Shown piece after piece: positions 1 to 7,845 of a stretch of DNA of 64,000 bases (the stretch's first letter is position 1; each line of letters starts with the position of its first letter). Origin of the DNA: Halobacteriales archaeon QS_1_69_70 (GTDB lineage Archaea > Halobacteriota > Halobacteria > Halobacteriales > Haloarculaceae); the NCBI GenBank assembly GCA_003021005.1, contig PXRI01000008.1:62001-126000 (forward strand), in the 5' to 3' direction. The position numbers and the translations under genes were made by a program. Below the pieces are notes generated by a model. It worked only from the letters and a program-made list of their open reading frames with translations. It ran no database searches and was not told the DNA's origin.

Positions 1-2
1 CC

Positions 3-314
3 GCCTATCGGACGCTGTGGTTCGGCCTGCCGTACGACTCGGAGACGGTCGAACAGGGCGCGGCGGTCGGGAACGGCGCGCTTGCAAAGGTGCGGTGGTA
101 CGAAGGCGAGCCGATTGGCGACGGTCACCTGCAGGGGCAGTTCGCGGCTCTCAAAGATGTCGTCGGCGACATGATCGACAAGGGCGTCTTCACGTCGTCA
201 ACGGCAAGCCAGTACCTGAAATGGAAGCTCGCGGAGCGGGTCGGAGACCAGCAAGAGCTGCGCATTCCGACTGGTGGGTCTCCCTTCGAGAAGGCGAGTC
301 TCCGTCAATCGTAG
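3..314 (+). CDS. Partial hypothetical protein (3' end)
   Basis: The reading frame is open from base 3 to the TAG ending at 314, so the gene enters the window from the left and its start is not visible. The visible 103 residues read AYRTLWFGLPYDSETV... and end ...PFEKASLRQS. I do not recognise the family. The ORF-track start at 90 is only an internal GTG. The next gene follows after an AT-rich gap of about 165 bases. Confidence 0.55.
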   Translation, partial: AYRTLWFGLPYDSETVEQGAAVGNGALAKVRWYEGEPIGDGHLQGQFAALKDVVGDMIDKGVFTSSTASQYLKWKLAERVGDQQELRIPTGGSPFEKASLRQS

Positions 315-479
315 GCTATTTGCTATGACGCACAACGGTGTCATACTCCTCTTCACATAGACCAGATGCTCAGTGTCTGTATCTCTATCGCTCAATATGT
401 TTATTACCATAACTGGCGTGATTCTTTGCTCAATTTCAACCCCCTAAAGCATATACGTTGAATAGTAGTATTGCGCAAT

Positions 480-836
480 ATGGGCAAACGATTCGCTGAA
501 CCGGGTTTTGACGTGCTTATCAGTTTTGCTACCGCATTAGCGTTTATGAATAATATGCTTGGTCTCTTTGTTGACCCATCCGCAGCAGTGATCATCAGCC
601 TCGTACTCGTCATCGGGGCAACCGTCCTCATTCCTCGTGAAAAACGAATTATGGCCGGAATTATCGGCTCAATTGCTGTCGTAGTCGGCGGCGTAGTAAT
701 TCCTCGATTTCTTGTCTTCACAGGGGTTGCTGATGAATTCGTGCTACTAATCGCTCTCAGTGGGTTTCTTCTCCTCCTATCGTTTGCCGCCCTTCGGATA
801 ACAATTTTCAGGCAACGCACTACAAAACCTGCCTAA
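480..836 (+). CDS. Small integral membrane protein, unknown function
   Basis: This encodes about 118 residues with four likely hydrophobic segments: LISFATALAFMNNMLGLFV, AAVIISLVLVIGATVLI, IMAGIIGSIAVVVGGVVI and FVLLIALSGFLLLLSFAAL. A short basic tail ends the protein. I chose ATG 480 over the TTG at 471 because it gives a normal start and keeps the charged N-terminus short. It has no family signature that I recognise. Its base composition is more AT-rich than the core genes downstream, which fits an accessory region. Confidence 0.6.
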   Translation: MGKRFAEPGFDVLISFATALAFMNNMLGLFVDPSAAVIISLVLVIGATVLIPREKRIMAGIIGSIAVVVGGVVIPRFLVFTGVADEFVLLIALSGFLLLLSFAALRITIFRQRTTKPA

Positions 837-1299
837 TTCTTCGATTACTTCTCTGTACTGATCGATTCGAGAATCTTGAACACGGGTATTGGGACCCGTT
901 TTCTGGCACTCTCAGCAGATGTTTTTCAGGGGCATAGAGGACCGAGCCCCTCTATAGGCTCGTGGTGTGATCCCCCAATAAGCAGCTGAATATCCATTCG
1001 ACGAGTGCGAGTTAGCTCACGACGCGATCCTCGGGACACACCCTTCGAAGACGTCCTGTTCACCTGCGAGACGGAAACCTCGGTGAACGTACTCACTGGC
1101 GAGACACCAGCACATTCGCAAACGACCGTCGAGCAGGCGATGGGGGTTCGCGGTGAGAATCGACACCGACACGCCACAGGTCGCGCTTCCGGCGTCGGTA
1201 GACCGTGCCCCGGACTTGTATAGATGTCCCCGGGGTCCCGTTCTCTAACGTCACCTCATCCACCGATAGATTTTTAGGATTCCGCGAAAATTGAAATAC
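837..1299. other. Intergenic stretch with a TATA-like box
   Basis: I see no convincing gene in these 463 bases. The ORF-track entries at 926 and 1005 have no recognisable family or good start context. The only clear feature is an AT-rich box (gatttttagg, about 1268-1277) some 25 bases before the ATG at 1300, which fits a leaderless promoter for the PIN-associated gene. Confidence 0.4.
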
Positions 1300-1820
1300 A
1301 TGGCAGAATCCGCTTTCGCACAGTCCCACCCCCTGGATACGATGCTGGCCGTCTCCGACGTGATTCGGAACGACCGGCTCGCCCAGCTCTTTAGCCGTGT
1401 CCTCGAACACGACGCTCCCACTGTTGAGGAACTGACCGAGGGTATCGAGAGTTCGACGACAACCGTCTACGAGGATGTCAAGTATCTCGTGGAAATTGGG
1501 CTTTTGGAGCGTGTCACGGAGACGCAGCCTCACCGCTATCGAGCGAGTCGCGTCGATATGACGATCCAGGCCGGCGGGGAGACCTACCAGATCACTCCGA
1601 CGCTCCTGGTCGCACTCCGGCGATCGAATACGCTCGAGCGTACACGCAGTCGGAAATGAACGCCCGGATCATGGCCCGTGAACAGGATATCCCTGTTCTC
1701 GAAGCCGAAACCATTCTCCAAGAACTCCAAGAAATCATTCTGGAGACCGAGCCCGATACCGATACGGGCCTCGATATCGAGGCGCTTGATGCCGCCGTCG
1801 ATGAACGACGGGACGCATAG
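1300..1820 (+). pseudogene. Broken winged-helix antitoxin-like partner of the PIN gene
   Basis: The first part (ATG 1300 to stop 1659) reads MAESAFAQSHPLDTMLAVSDVIRND... and has a helix-turn-helix block, VEELTEGIESSTTTVYEDVKYLVEIGLLERV. It then runs out of frame at ...TPTLLVALRRSNTLERTRSRK. The next frame carries the natural continuation, IEYARAYTQSEMNARIMARE...ALDAAVDERRDA, stopping at 1820. From memory, haloarchaeal relatives have about 20-25 more residues at this junction, so I infer a small deletion with a frame change near 1610-1625. A PIN nuclease gene follows 5 bases later, which fits an antitoxin/toxin pair. The shifted tail could instead be read as a separate 54-residue protein from ATG 1656, but the clean continuity of sequence argues for one broken gene. 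Confidence 0.6.
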
Positions 1821-1825
1821 TATCC

Positions 1826-2359
1826 GTGTCAGCGCACCTCTTCCCGTTTGTCGAGAGCCACATCATCGATGCGAACCTCTTTATCTGGTTCGAACGCCAC
1901 GACTCCGTCGACCTGCTTGAGCGGGCTGTCACCGATCAGAATGTCGTCCTCCTCCTTCCCACACGAGTATACGAAGAACTCACGCCCGACTCCTATCCCT
2001 ACGGGAGTCCTCCAATAGAGGATGCAATCGAAGCTGGCTGGGTAGAGCTCCTTGAGGAGGTTGACTATTCCAATCCGGTCGTTTCAGCGACGATGGATAT
2101 GGTTCGGCAGTATATCGCTGCCGCCACCGACCGTCCCGAGCACACGATAGAGCAAGCAGATGCGGAAGTTGGTGGGGTGGCAGCAACACTCCTCGAACAG
2201 GGACGGACAGAATCGATCGCCATCTACACGAACGACGTACCGGCGTTCCGCGGGATCGAGCGCGCCCTCTCACAGCACGGTTACGAGGACCCGGTTCAGA
2301 TCGTCAAGGCGTTCGACTTTGTCAAGTCTGTCGAAAACCGGTACCAGTTCTCCGGGTGA
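1826..2359 (+). CDS. PIN-domain ribonuclease (toxin)
   Basis: The 177-residue protein has a PIN-like layout of acidic residues: D in IIDANLFIWF near residue 15, E in TRVYEEL, D in EQADAEVGGVAATLLEQ and D in YTNDVPAF near the C-terminus. PIN proteins of this kind cleave RNA with bound metal ions and usually act as toxins. The gene starts with GTG 5 bases after the antitoxin-like ORF, so the two are probably cotranscribed. Because the antitoxin-like partner looks broken, the toxin may be inactive or controlled by a partner elsewhere. Confidence 0.7.
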   Translation: MSAHLFPFVESHIIDANLFIWFERHDSVDLLERAVTDQNVVLLLPTRVYEELTPDSYPYGSPPIEDAIEAGWVELLEEVDYSNPVVSATMDMVRQYIAAATDRPEHTIEQADAEVGGVAATLLEQGRTESIAIYTNDVPAFRGIERALSQHGYEDPVQIVKAFDFVKSVENRYQFSG

Positions 2360-2719
2360 TCGCTCCCTATACTCGGTTACACCGGCGACGAGAGGCGATC
2401 GTTCGCTGAGTGTATCGTTAGAAGGACCGGCCCGAACGACTTGCGCGGTCTGCGCTTCGTCGACGGCCGGTGAGCAGCTACGACAACGTCCGGCGCTCGG
2501 CCGCCCCAGATCCGGTGCGATCGAGAGGTGGTCCGAGCCAGGTTGCGTGATGAAATTCGGTCAAAAACACGTAATCCAGCCCGCTAATTCCTCGTCGCCT
2601 CAACGTTAAGCGGGAGGTTTCATATCGCGGTGTACGGTTTATTATATAAACATTCCTACTATGCGGCCGGGACTCGAGGAGACGAAGAGCGTTTCAACCG
2701 CCGTCGCACACCGTTTGAT
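2360..2719. other. Intergenic region before hemC with AT-rich box
   Basis: I see no coding sequence here. A strong AT-rich stretch, gtttattatataaaca (about 2637-2652), stands out against the GC-rich surroundings and could be a promoter, although it lies about 70 bases before the hemC ATG. The ORF-track start at 2630 only extends hemC into this region. Confidence 0.35.
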
Positions 2720-3667
2720 ATGGCAGAGACGATCCGGCTGGCGACCCGGGGCTCGGACCTCGCGCTCCGGCAGACCCGTGGCGTCGCCCGGACCCTGGAG
2801 CGCCGTCGCCGGGCGGTCGAGCTCCTGGAGGTGGAGACGACCGGCGACAGCGTCCGCGAGGAGCTGATCCACCGGCTCGGCAAGACGGGCGCTTTCGTGC
2901 GTCGTCTCGACGAGGAAGTCCTGGCGGGGGAGGCCGACGCGGCCGTTCACTCGATGAAGGACGTGCCGACCGAGTTCCCGGAGGACCTCGTCATCGCGGG
3001 CGTGCCGGAGCGGGCCCCCGCCGGCGACGTTCTCGTCACGCCGGACGGCACCGCTCTGGCGGATCTCCCGGAGGGTGCGACGGTCGGGACCGGCAGTCTT
3101 CGCCGGCAGGCCCAGCTGCTCGCGGCGCGACCGGATTTGGAGGTCCGCGGCCTCCGGGGGAACGTCGACACCAGGGTCGAAAAGCTCCTCGCGCCCGGCC
3201 TGCAGGCCGAACACGAGCGGCGGCTCGAGGCGGCAGAGGCCGGTGAGGACGCCTTCGAGGTGAGCCCGGAAACGTGGTTCGACGCGCTCTCGGAACACGA
3301 GCGGCGGGCGCTCGACCGGGAGGTCGACACGGAGTACAACGCTATCGTGCTCGCGGCGGCCGGGCTCGACCGGCTGGGCCTCCTGGAATCACTCCGCGTC
3401 GAGCGCCTCGAGCCGGCGTTCGTGCCGGCGCCGGGACAGGGCGCCATCGCCGTGTCGGCGCCGGACGGTGACCTCGCGGACACGCTGCAGCACGAACTCG
3501 ACCACCCTCGGACCCGTGTCGAGACGACCGTCGAGCGGACGATACTCGGGACGCTCGGGGGTGGCTGTGTCGCCCCGATCGGCATCCACGCGGTCATCCG
3601 TGGCGAGTACGTCCACACGCGGGTCCGCGTGCTCGCCCAGGACGGGTCCCGGGCGCTGCCGACCTGA
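2720..3667 (+). CDS. hemC: Hydroxymethylbilane synthase (porphobilinogen deaminase), C-terminus disrupted
   Basis: HemC joins four porphobilinogens into hydroxymethylbilane in tetrapyrrole synthesis. The family signatures are clear: RLATRGSDLALRQ at the start, HRLGKTGAFVRRLDEEVL, DAAVHSMKDVPTE, SLRRQAQLL and LRGNVDTR, PAPGQGAIAV, and the cofactor-cysteine motif LGGGCVAPIG. The start is the ATG at 2720, because MAETIRLATRGSD matches the usual N-terminus; the longer ORF upstream is not plausible. The frame ends early at ...RVLAQDGSRALPT. The expected last residues, GAADLIERATREVGE, are encoded in another frame and stop at 3699. I infer a deletion of about 25-28 codons near 3645-3651. The catalytic core is intact, but the C-terminal part of domain 3 is lost. 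Confidence 0.88.
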   Translation: MAETIRLATRGSDLALRQTRGVARTLERRRRAVELLEVETTGDSVREELIHRLGKTGAFVRRLDEEVLAGEADAAVHSMKDVPTEFPEDLVIAGVPERAPAGDVLVTPDGTALADLPEGATVGTGSLRRQAQLLAARPDLEVRGLRGNVDTRVEKLLAPGLQAEHERRLEAAEAGEDAFEVSPETWFDALSEHERRALDREVDTEYNAIVLAAAGLDRLGLLESLRVERLEPAFVPAPGQGAIAVSAPDGDLADTLQHELDHPRTRVETTVERTILGTLGGGCVAPIGIHAVIRGEYVHTRVRVLAQDGSRALPT

Positions 3668-3695
3668 TCGAGCGCGCCACGCGGGAGGTGGGTGA

Positions 3696-3850
3696 GTGAC
3701 CGGAACGGTGTCTCTCGTCGGGCCGTGTCGCCCTTGCGGGCGCAGGTGCGGGTGCCTCCGACGGACGACCGGGATCGGGAGGCCGAGACGTAAACCACAT
3801 GTCGCGATGTAGAATCCGCGGCTGGTCGCACTGCCGGGGCTCTGAGAGCC
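3696..3850 (+). pseudogene. Remnant of uroporphyrinogen-III C-methyltransferase gene
   Basis: GTG 3696 overlaps the hemC tail stop (GTGA) and begins VTGTVSLVG, which matches the usual SumT/CobA N-terminus (MTGTVYLVGSGPGD). The match stops after nine residues, and the rest, up to hemD, has no methyltransferase sequence. In haloarchaea known to me, hemC, this methyltransferase gene and hemD lie in a row, so I infer a large internal deletion. The identification rests on a short match plus gene order. Confidence 0.5.
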
Positions 3851-4570
3851 ATGGCTGAAACGGTCGCGTTCTTCCGGCCGGACGACGAACGCGCCGACGA
3901 AGCGGCGGCCATCCTCCGGGACCTCGGCGTCGAGCCCCTCTCGGACCCGATGCTCGCCGTCGACCCGACCGGCGATACGCCCCGGACTGACGCCGACGTA
4001 ACGGTCCTGACCAGCAGGACCTGCGTCGAGCTGGCCGGCGGAGCCGGCTGGACCCCGGACGGGTCGGTCGTCGCCATCGGGACCGCGACCGCGGCGGCGC
4101 TCGAATCACACGGCTATTCCGTCGACCGGGTCCCCGAGGAGTACTCCTCTGCCGGCCTGGTCGAGGCGTTGGGCGACGACGTCGAGGGCCGCCGGGTGGA
4201 GGTCGCGCGCTCGGACCACGGGTCGACCGTGCTCACCGACGGGCTCGACGCCGCCGGTGCCTACGTCCACGAGACGGTACTGTATCGGCTGGTCCGGCCC
4301 GAGTCGGCGGGGAACTCGGCTGTCGCCGCGGCAGGGGGTCGGCTCGACGCCGCCTGCTTCACCTCCTCGCTGACCGTCGAGCACTTCCTCGAGGCCGCCG
4401 CCGACCGCGGCGTCCGGGAGGCGGCCGTCGCCGGCCTCGCCGAGGCCGTCGTCGGCGCCATCGGGGAGCCGACGCGGGAGACGGCCTCGGCCCGCGGTAT
4501 CCCGGTCGACGTCGTCCCGGACACGGCGACGTTCGAGTCGCTGGCGACGGCCGTCGTCGAGCGGCTCTGA
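3851..4570 (+). CDS. hemD: Uroporphyrinogen-III synthase
   Basis: HemD closes and inverts ring D of hydroxymethylbilane to give uroporphyrinogen III. The 239 residues fit the family length. The recognisable elements are an N-terminal FFRPDDERADEAAAILRDLGVE half, VTVLTSRTCVEL, VAIGTATAAALESHGY, CFTSSLTVEHFLEAA, and the C-terminal VVGAIGEPTRETASARGIPVDVVP segment. The first half resembles the usual two-domain fold. It lies downstream of hemC in the same direction, as part of a tetrapyrrole cluster that has lost the gene in the middle. No frameshift is visible. Confidence 0.88.
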   Translation: MAETVAFFRPDDERADEAAAILRDLGVEPLSDPMLAVDPTGDTPRTDADVTVLTSRTCVELAGGAGWTPDGSVVAIGTATAAALESHGYSVDRVPEEYSSAGLVEALGDDVEGRRVEVARSDHGSTVLTDGLDAAGAYVHETVLYRLVRPESAGNSAVAAAGGRLDAACFTSSLTVEHFLEAAADRGVREAAVAGLAEAVVGAIGEPTRETASARGIPVDVVPDTATFESLATAVVERL

Positions 4571-4613
4571 GGCCCCGGCCGGCCCGTCGTTCCGGACTAC
4601 CCCGCCGTCCGAC

Positions 4614-4623
4614 TGTTTATACT
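4614..4623 (+). promoter_or_regulatory. TATA-like box for the DHH nuclease gene
   Basis: TTTATA at 4616-4621 lies about 26 bases before ATG 4647, which is the spacing of a leaderless archaeal transcript. This also supports the ATG rather than the GTG at 4644. Confidence 0.5.
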
Positions 4624-4646
4624 CGAAGCCGCGCAAGCCCGGCGTG

Positions 4647-6071
4647 ATGGACGCTCCGGTCCCCGAACTCGACGGCCGCGCGCGAACGTGTGCCGATGCT
4701 CTCCTCGACGCCGACCGCGTGCTGCTCGCCTCTCACATCGACGCCGACGGACTCACGAGCGCCGGCGTGGCCGCAACCGCGCTCCGGCGGGCCGGCGTCC
4801 CGTTCGAGGCGGTCTTCGAGAAGCAACTCGACGCCGACACCATCGCCGGGTTCGCGGACCGGGAGTACGACACCGTGTTGTTCACGGACTTCGGGAGCGG
4901 CCAGCTCGACGTCATCGCCGAGCACGAACGGGCGGGCGCGTTCACGCCGGTGATCGCCGACCACCACCAGCCCGCCGAGGCCGACACCATGTGTCATCTG
5001 AACCCGCTCCTGGAGGGCATCGACGGGGCCTCGGAACTGTCCGGTGCCGGTGCCGCCTACGTCCTGGCGCGGGCGCTTTCGTCCCGCGGGCCCGACGCCC
5101 GCCTCGAGAACCGGGACCTCGCCGCGCTGGCGGTCGTCGGCGCCGTCGGCGACATGCAGGCCTCCGGGGGCGAACTGCTCGGCGCGAACGAGCACGTCGT
5201 CGCCGAGGGCGTCGACGCCGGGGTCCTCGCCGAGACGACGGACCTCTCGGTGTACGGGAAACAGACGCGGCCCCTGCCGAAGCTCCTGGAGTACGCCTCC
5301 GACGTCCGCGTCCCCGGCATCACCGACGACGAGCGCGGGGCCGTCTCCTTCCTCGACGACCTCGAAGTGGCGTGTCGGGCCGACGAACGGTGGAAGCGGT
5401 GGGTCGATCTCACCGACGACGAGAAGCGGACGGTCGCCAGCGCCCTGGTACAGCGCGCGGTCGCACGGGGCGTCCCGGCGTTCAAGATCGACCGGCTCGT
5501 CTGCACCACCTACGTCCTCAGCGAGGAGGCCGTCGGCACCGCGTTGCGTGACGCCAGCGAGTTCTCGACGTTGCTGAACGCCACGGCGCGCTACGACCGC
5601 GCGGACGTCGGGCTGGCGGTGTGTCTCGGCGACCGCGGTGACGCGCTGGACCGCGCCCGCGACCTCCTGCGGACCCACCGCCGAAACCTCTCGGAGGGCA
5701 TCGAGTGGGTCGAAGACCACGGCGTGCAGACCGAAGCGCACCTCCAGTGGTTCCACGCCGGCGACGCCATCCGGGAGACCATCGTCGGCATCATTGCCGG
5801 CATGTCGATGGGCGCCGACGGCATCTCGCGGGACCGGCCGATCGTCGCGTTCGCCGAGAAGAGCGACACGGAGACGAAGGTTTCCGGCCGCGGGACCGGT
5901 CACCTGGTGCGTCGCGGGCTTGACCTCTCCGAGGTGATGACGGAGGCCGCCCGCTCGGTCGATGGTGAGGGCGGCGGCCACGACGTCGCCGCCGGCGCGA
6001 CCATCCCCGCCGGTGACGAGGCGACGTTCATCGAGCACGCCGACCGGGTCGTCGGCGAGCAGCTGGAGTGA
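4647..6071 (+). CDS. DHH-family single-strand nuclease (archaeal RecJ/GAN-like)
   Basis: Proteins of this family are Mn-dependent phosphoesterases that degrade single-stranded DNA or RNA; archaeal members can bind the replication machinery. The 474-residue protein has the N-terminal motif SHIDADGLTSA (the DxD motif I equivalent), FTDFGSG, the DHH motif IADHHQP near residue 110, and the C-terminal DHHA1 motif GEGGGHDVAAGATI near residue 440. The ATG at 4647 fits a TATA-like box 26 bases upstream. The reading frame is intact and typical in length for the archaeal group. It is a single-gene unit between hemD and an enoyl-CoA hydratase gene. I cannot say which archaeal RecJ paralogue it is. Confidence 0.85.
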   Translation: MDAPVPELDGRARTCADALLDADRVLLASHIDADGLTSAGVAATALRRAGVPFEAVFEKQLDADTIAGFADREYDTVLFTDFGSGQLDVIAEHERAGAFTPVIADHHQPAEADTMCHLNPLLEGIDGASELSGAGAAYVLARALSSRGPDARLENRDLAALAVVGAVGDMQASGGELLGANEHVVAEGVDAGVLAETTDLSVYGKQTRPLPKLLEYASDVRVPGITDDERGAVSFLDDLEVACRADERWKRWVDLTDDEKRTVASALVQRAVARGVPAFKIDRLVCTTYVLSEEAVGTALRDASEFSTLLNATARYDRADVGLAVCLGDRGDALDRARDLLRTHRRNLSEGIEWVEDHGVQTEAHLQWFHAGDAIRETIVGIIAGMSMGADGISRDRPIVAFAEKSDTETKVSGRGTGHLVRRGLDLSEVMTEAARSVDGEGGGHDVAAGATIPAGDEATFIEHADRVVGEQLE

Positions 6072-6202
6072 GCATCAGTCCGGACCGGAGATGCCGCAGC
6101 GTGCTGGGCCGTGCCAGCGGGCAGCAGCAACGCCCGGTGTGGCCGAGGGCCGCCGGATTCGATATCCCGATATGTCGTTTAGCGATGCTGATCGGCGCCG
6201 CC

Positions 6203-6212
6203 CCTTTTATGC
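6203..6212 (+). promoter_or_regulatory. TATA-like box for the enoyl-CoA hydratase gene
   Basis: CCTTTTATG around 6203-6211 lies 25 bases before ATG 6235, as expected for a leaderless haloarchaeal promoter. Confidence 0.45.
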
Positions 6213-6234
6213 TCCCGTCGGGCGATTCGCCGAC

Positions 6235-6987
6235 ATGCCAGTCGAGTACGACCGCGAGGGGCCGGTCGCCGTCATTACGGTCGACCGACCGGACAGACGC
6301 AACGCCATCGACGACGCGACAGCCGAGGCGCTCGGCAATGTCTGGGCGCGGTTCGAGGAGGACGACGACGCCCTCGTCGGGGTGTTGACCGGCAGCGAGG
6401 GCACCTTCTCGGCCGGCGCGGACCTCGAGGCGATGGACTTAGAGGACCGGCCGGAGGGCTGGCTCGGCTTTACGCGCACTCATTTGTCGAAGCCGACGGT
6501 CGCCGCCGTCGAGGGTTACTGCGTCGCCGGCGGTCTCGAGATGGCGCTGTGGTGTGACCTCCGGGTCGCCGGCGACTCGGCGACTTTCGGCTGTTTCGAA
6601 CGTCGGTTCGGCGTGCCGCTCGTCGATGGCGGTACCCAGCGGCTCCCGCACGTCGTCGGCCTGGGCCGCGCGCTGGATCTGATCCTGACCGGCCGGGCGC
6701 TCGACGCCGAGACGGCCAGGGAGTGGGGGCTCGTCAACCGCCTCGCAAACGAGGGCGAAGCGCTGGATGCCGCGGTGGAGCTGGCGGAGGTCATCGCCGG
6801 CTTCCCGCAGGAGACGGTGCGGACCGATCGGGCCGCCGTCTACGATGGCCTCGGCGCGACGCTCGACCAGGGTATTGCCATCGAGGGGTGGCACGGCTCA
6901 CGGGCGATGGACACCGCGGTGGAGGGCGCAGACCGGTTCGCGAGCGGCGAAGGACGGGGCGGCGAGGGCGTCCCGGACGAGGAGTAA
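6235..6987 (+). CDS. Enoyl-CoA hydratase/isomerase family protein (crotonase fold)
   Basis: Crotonase-family enzymes act on acyl-CoA thioesters and stabilise the enolate with an oxyanion hole. The 250-residue protein has DRPDRRNAIDDATAEAL near the N-terminus, the first oxyanion segment GTFSAGADLEAMD near residue 60, and the second, VAAVEGYCVAGGLEMALWCDLRVAG near residue 95. This is followed by FGCFERRFGVPLVDGGTQRLPHVVG. ATG 6235 gives the normal family N-terminus, MPVEYDREGPVAVITVDRP, and matches a TATA-like box. The substrate cannot be told from the sequence. It is a single gene in a housekeeping stretch. Confidence 0.85.
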   Translation: MPVEYDREGPVAVITVDRPDRRNAIDDATAEALGNVWARFEEDDDALVGVLTGSEGTFSAGADLEAMDLEDRPEGWLGFTRTHLSKPTVAAVEGYCVAGGLEMALWCDLRVAGDSATFGCFERRFGVPLVDGGTQRLPHVVGLGRALDLILTGRALDAETAREWGLVNRLANEGEALDAAVELAEVIAGFPQETVRTDRAAVYDGLGATLDQGIAIEGWHGSRAMDTAVEGADRFASGEGRGGEGVPDEE

Positions 6988-7091
6988 ACCGTATCCCGCG
7001 ATAGGAATCGGCACGGCCCTGCATCCCGTGGTGCAGTATGTCTTCCGACTTACCGACAACGCTTATGATAATACAGAGGTAATTCAGACGT

Positions 7092-7388
7092 ATGTCCGAC
7101 GCCGATGCAGGGGCAAACGAGGACCCCAACATGACGACGGTCACGCTGAAGATACCGCAGGCGTTCCTGGACGACCTCGATGCGACGTGGAGGGCCGAAG
7201 ACTTCCCGTCCCGCAGCGAGTTCATCCGGTGGGCGCTTCGAGACGCTGTCAAGCATCCCTCGTTCTCGCGGAAGGGGTGGAAGGACATCGCCGCCGGCGA
7301 ACATCAACTGGCGACTGGAGAGGGAGAGACCTACAGTAGCGACGAGATCCGGGCACGACTGAACGAGAACATGGATGCCGGCGGGTGA
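7092..7388 (+). CDS. Ribbon-helix-helix antitoxin
   Basis: The 98-residue protein has a short ribbon-helix-helix pattern: MTTVTLKIPQAFLDDLDA forms the strand and first helix, and FPSRSEFIRWALRDAV the second helix. Such proteins dimerise, bind their own promoter and neutralise the downstream toxin with the C-terminal tail, here rich in charged residues. The gene overlaps the RelE-like toxin ORF by 14 bases, so translation is probably coupled. An AT-rich box, cgcttatgataatac (about 7062-7076), lies upstream. An alternative start is the internal ATG of the MTTVTLK segment. Confidence 0.75.
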   Translation: MSDADAGANEDPNMTTVTLKIPQAFLDDLDATWRAEDFPSRSEFIRWALRDAVKHPSFSRKGWKDIAAGEHQLATGEGETYSSDEIRARLNENMDAGG

Positions 7389-7665
7389 CGACGGGTGGAA
7401 TTGGAAGTTCACTGATCCCGCAGAACGTGAGTACGAGACGCTCCAGCCGCACGAGCAGGAGTGCATTGTCTCGAAGCTCGACGAGATTATCACCGACCAG
7501 TGGCGCGACCCGGACGACTACCTGGAGCCACTGACCGGTGCACCGCATTCGAAGCTCCCTGTCGGCGCATTTCGTCTCGGCTGTAACGCGATCAAGGCTG
7601 ACCAGATTCTTTGGGTATACACCATCGAGAAGCGTCAGGGTGCCTACAAACCCGGCGACGACTGA
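7375..7665 (+). CDS. RelE/ParE-family toxin
   Basis: This is a small 96-residue protein with the RelE-like order of elements: DPAEREYETLQPHEQECIVSKLDEII, then LEPLTGAPHSKLPVGAFRLGCNAIKADQILWVYTIEKRQGAYK. The KLPVGAFRLGC and WVYTIEKRQ segments match the arginine-rich beta sheet of RelE-type mRNA interferases, which cut mRNA in the ribosome. It overlaps the upstream antitoxin gene by 14 bases, the standard layout of a type II toxin-antitoxin operon. RelE and ParE cannot be told apart here. Confidence 0.75.
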   Translation: MPAGDDGWNWKFTDPAEREYETLQPHEQECIVSKLDEIITDQWRDPDDYLEPLTGAPHSKLPVGAFRLGCNAIKADQILWVYTIEKRQGAYKPGDD

Positions 7666-7845
7666 TCGGCCTGCCGAGAGCTACAACAGTCGTCGCACTC
7701 CCGATACCCGAATGAATCTTCTTCTCCAGTATCAGTTCCGATGTTGCCTCGTATTTTCAACTACGGGTCCGAGCGGACAGCCGGTCGTCGGGGTCCAATA
7801 CGGCTGTAACGGCAAATTTTTGCCGTCGCGAGCGTATCCTCCGGT

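Noticed and set aside
1005-1223. Possible transposase-tail ORF near 1.1 kb
   Set aside because: The cysteine pattern is insufficient and no terminal repeats or partner ORF were seen.
4617-6038. 473-residue minus-strand ORF antisense to the DHH nuclease
   Set aside because: The DHH frame has clear motifs, so this one is a shadow.
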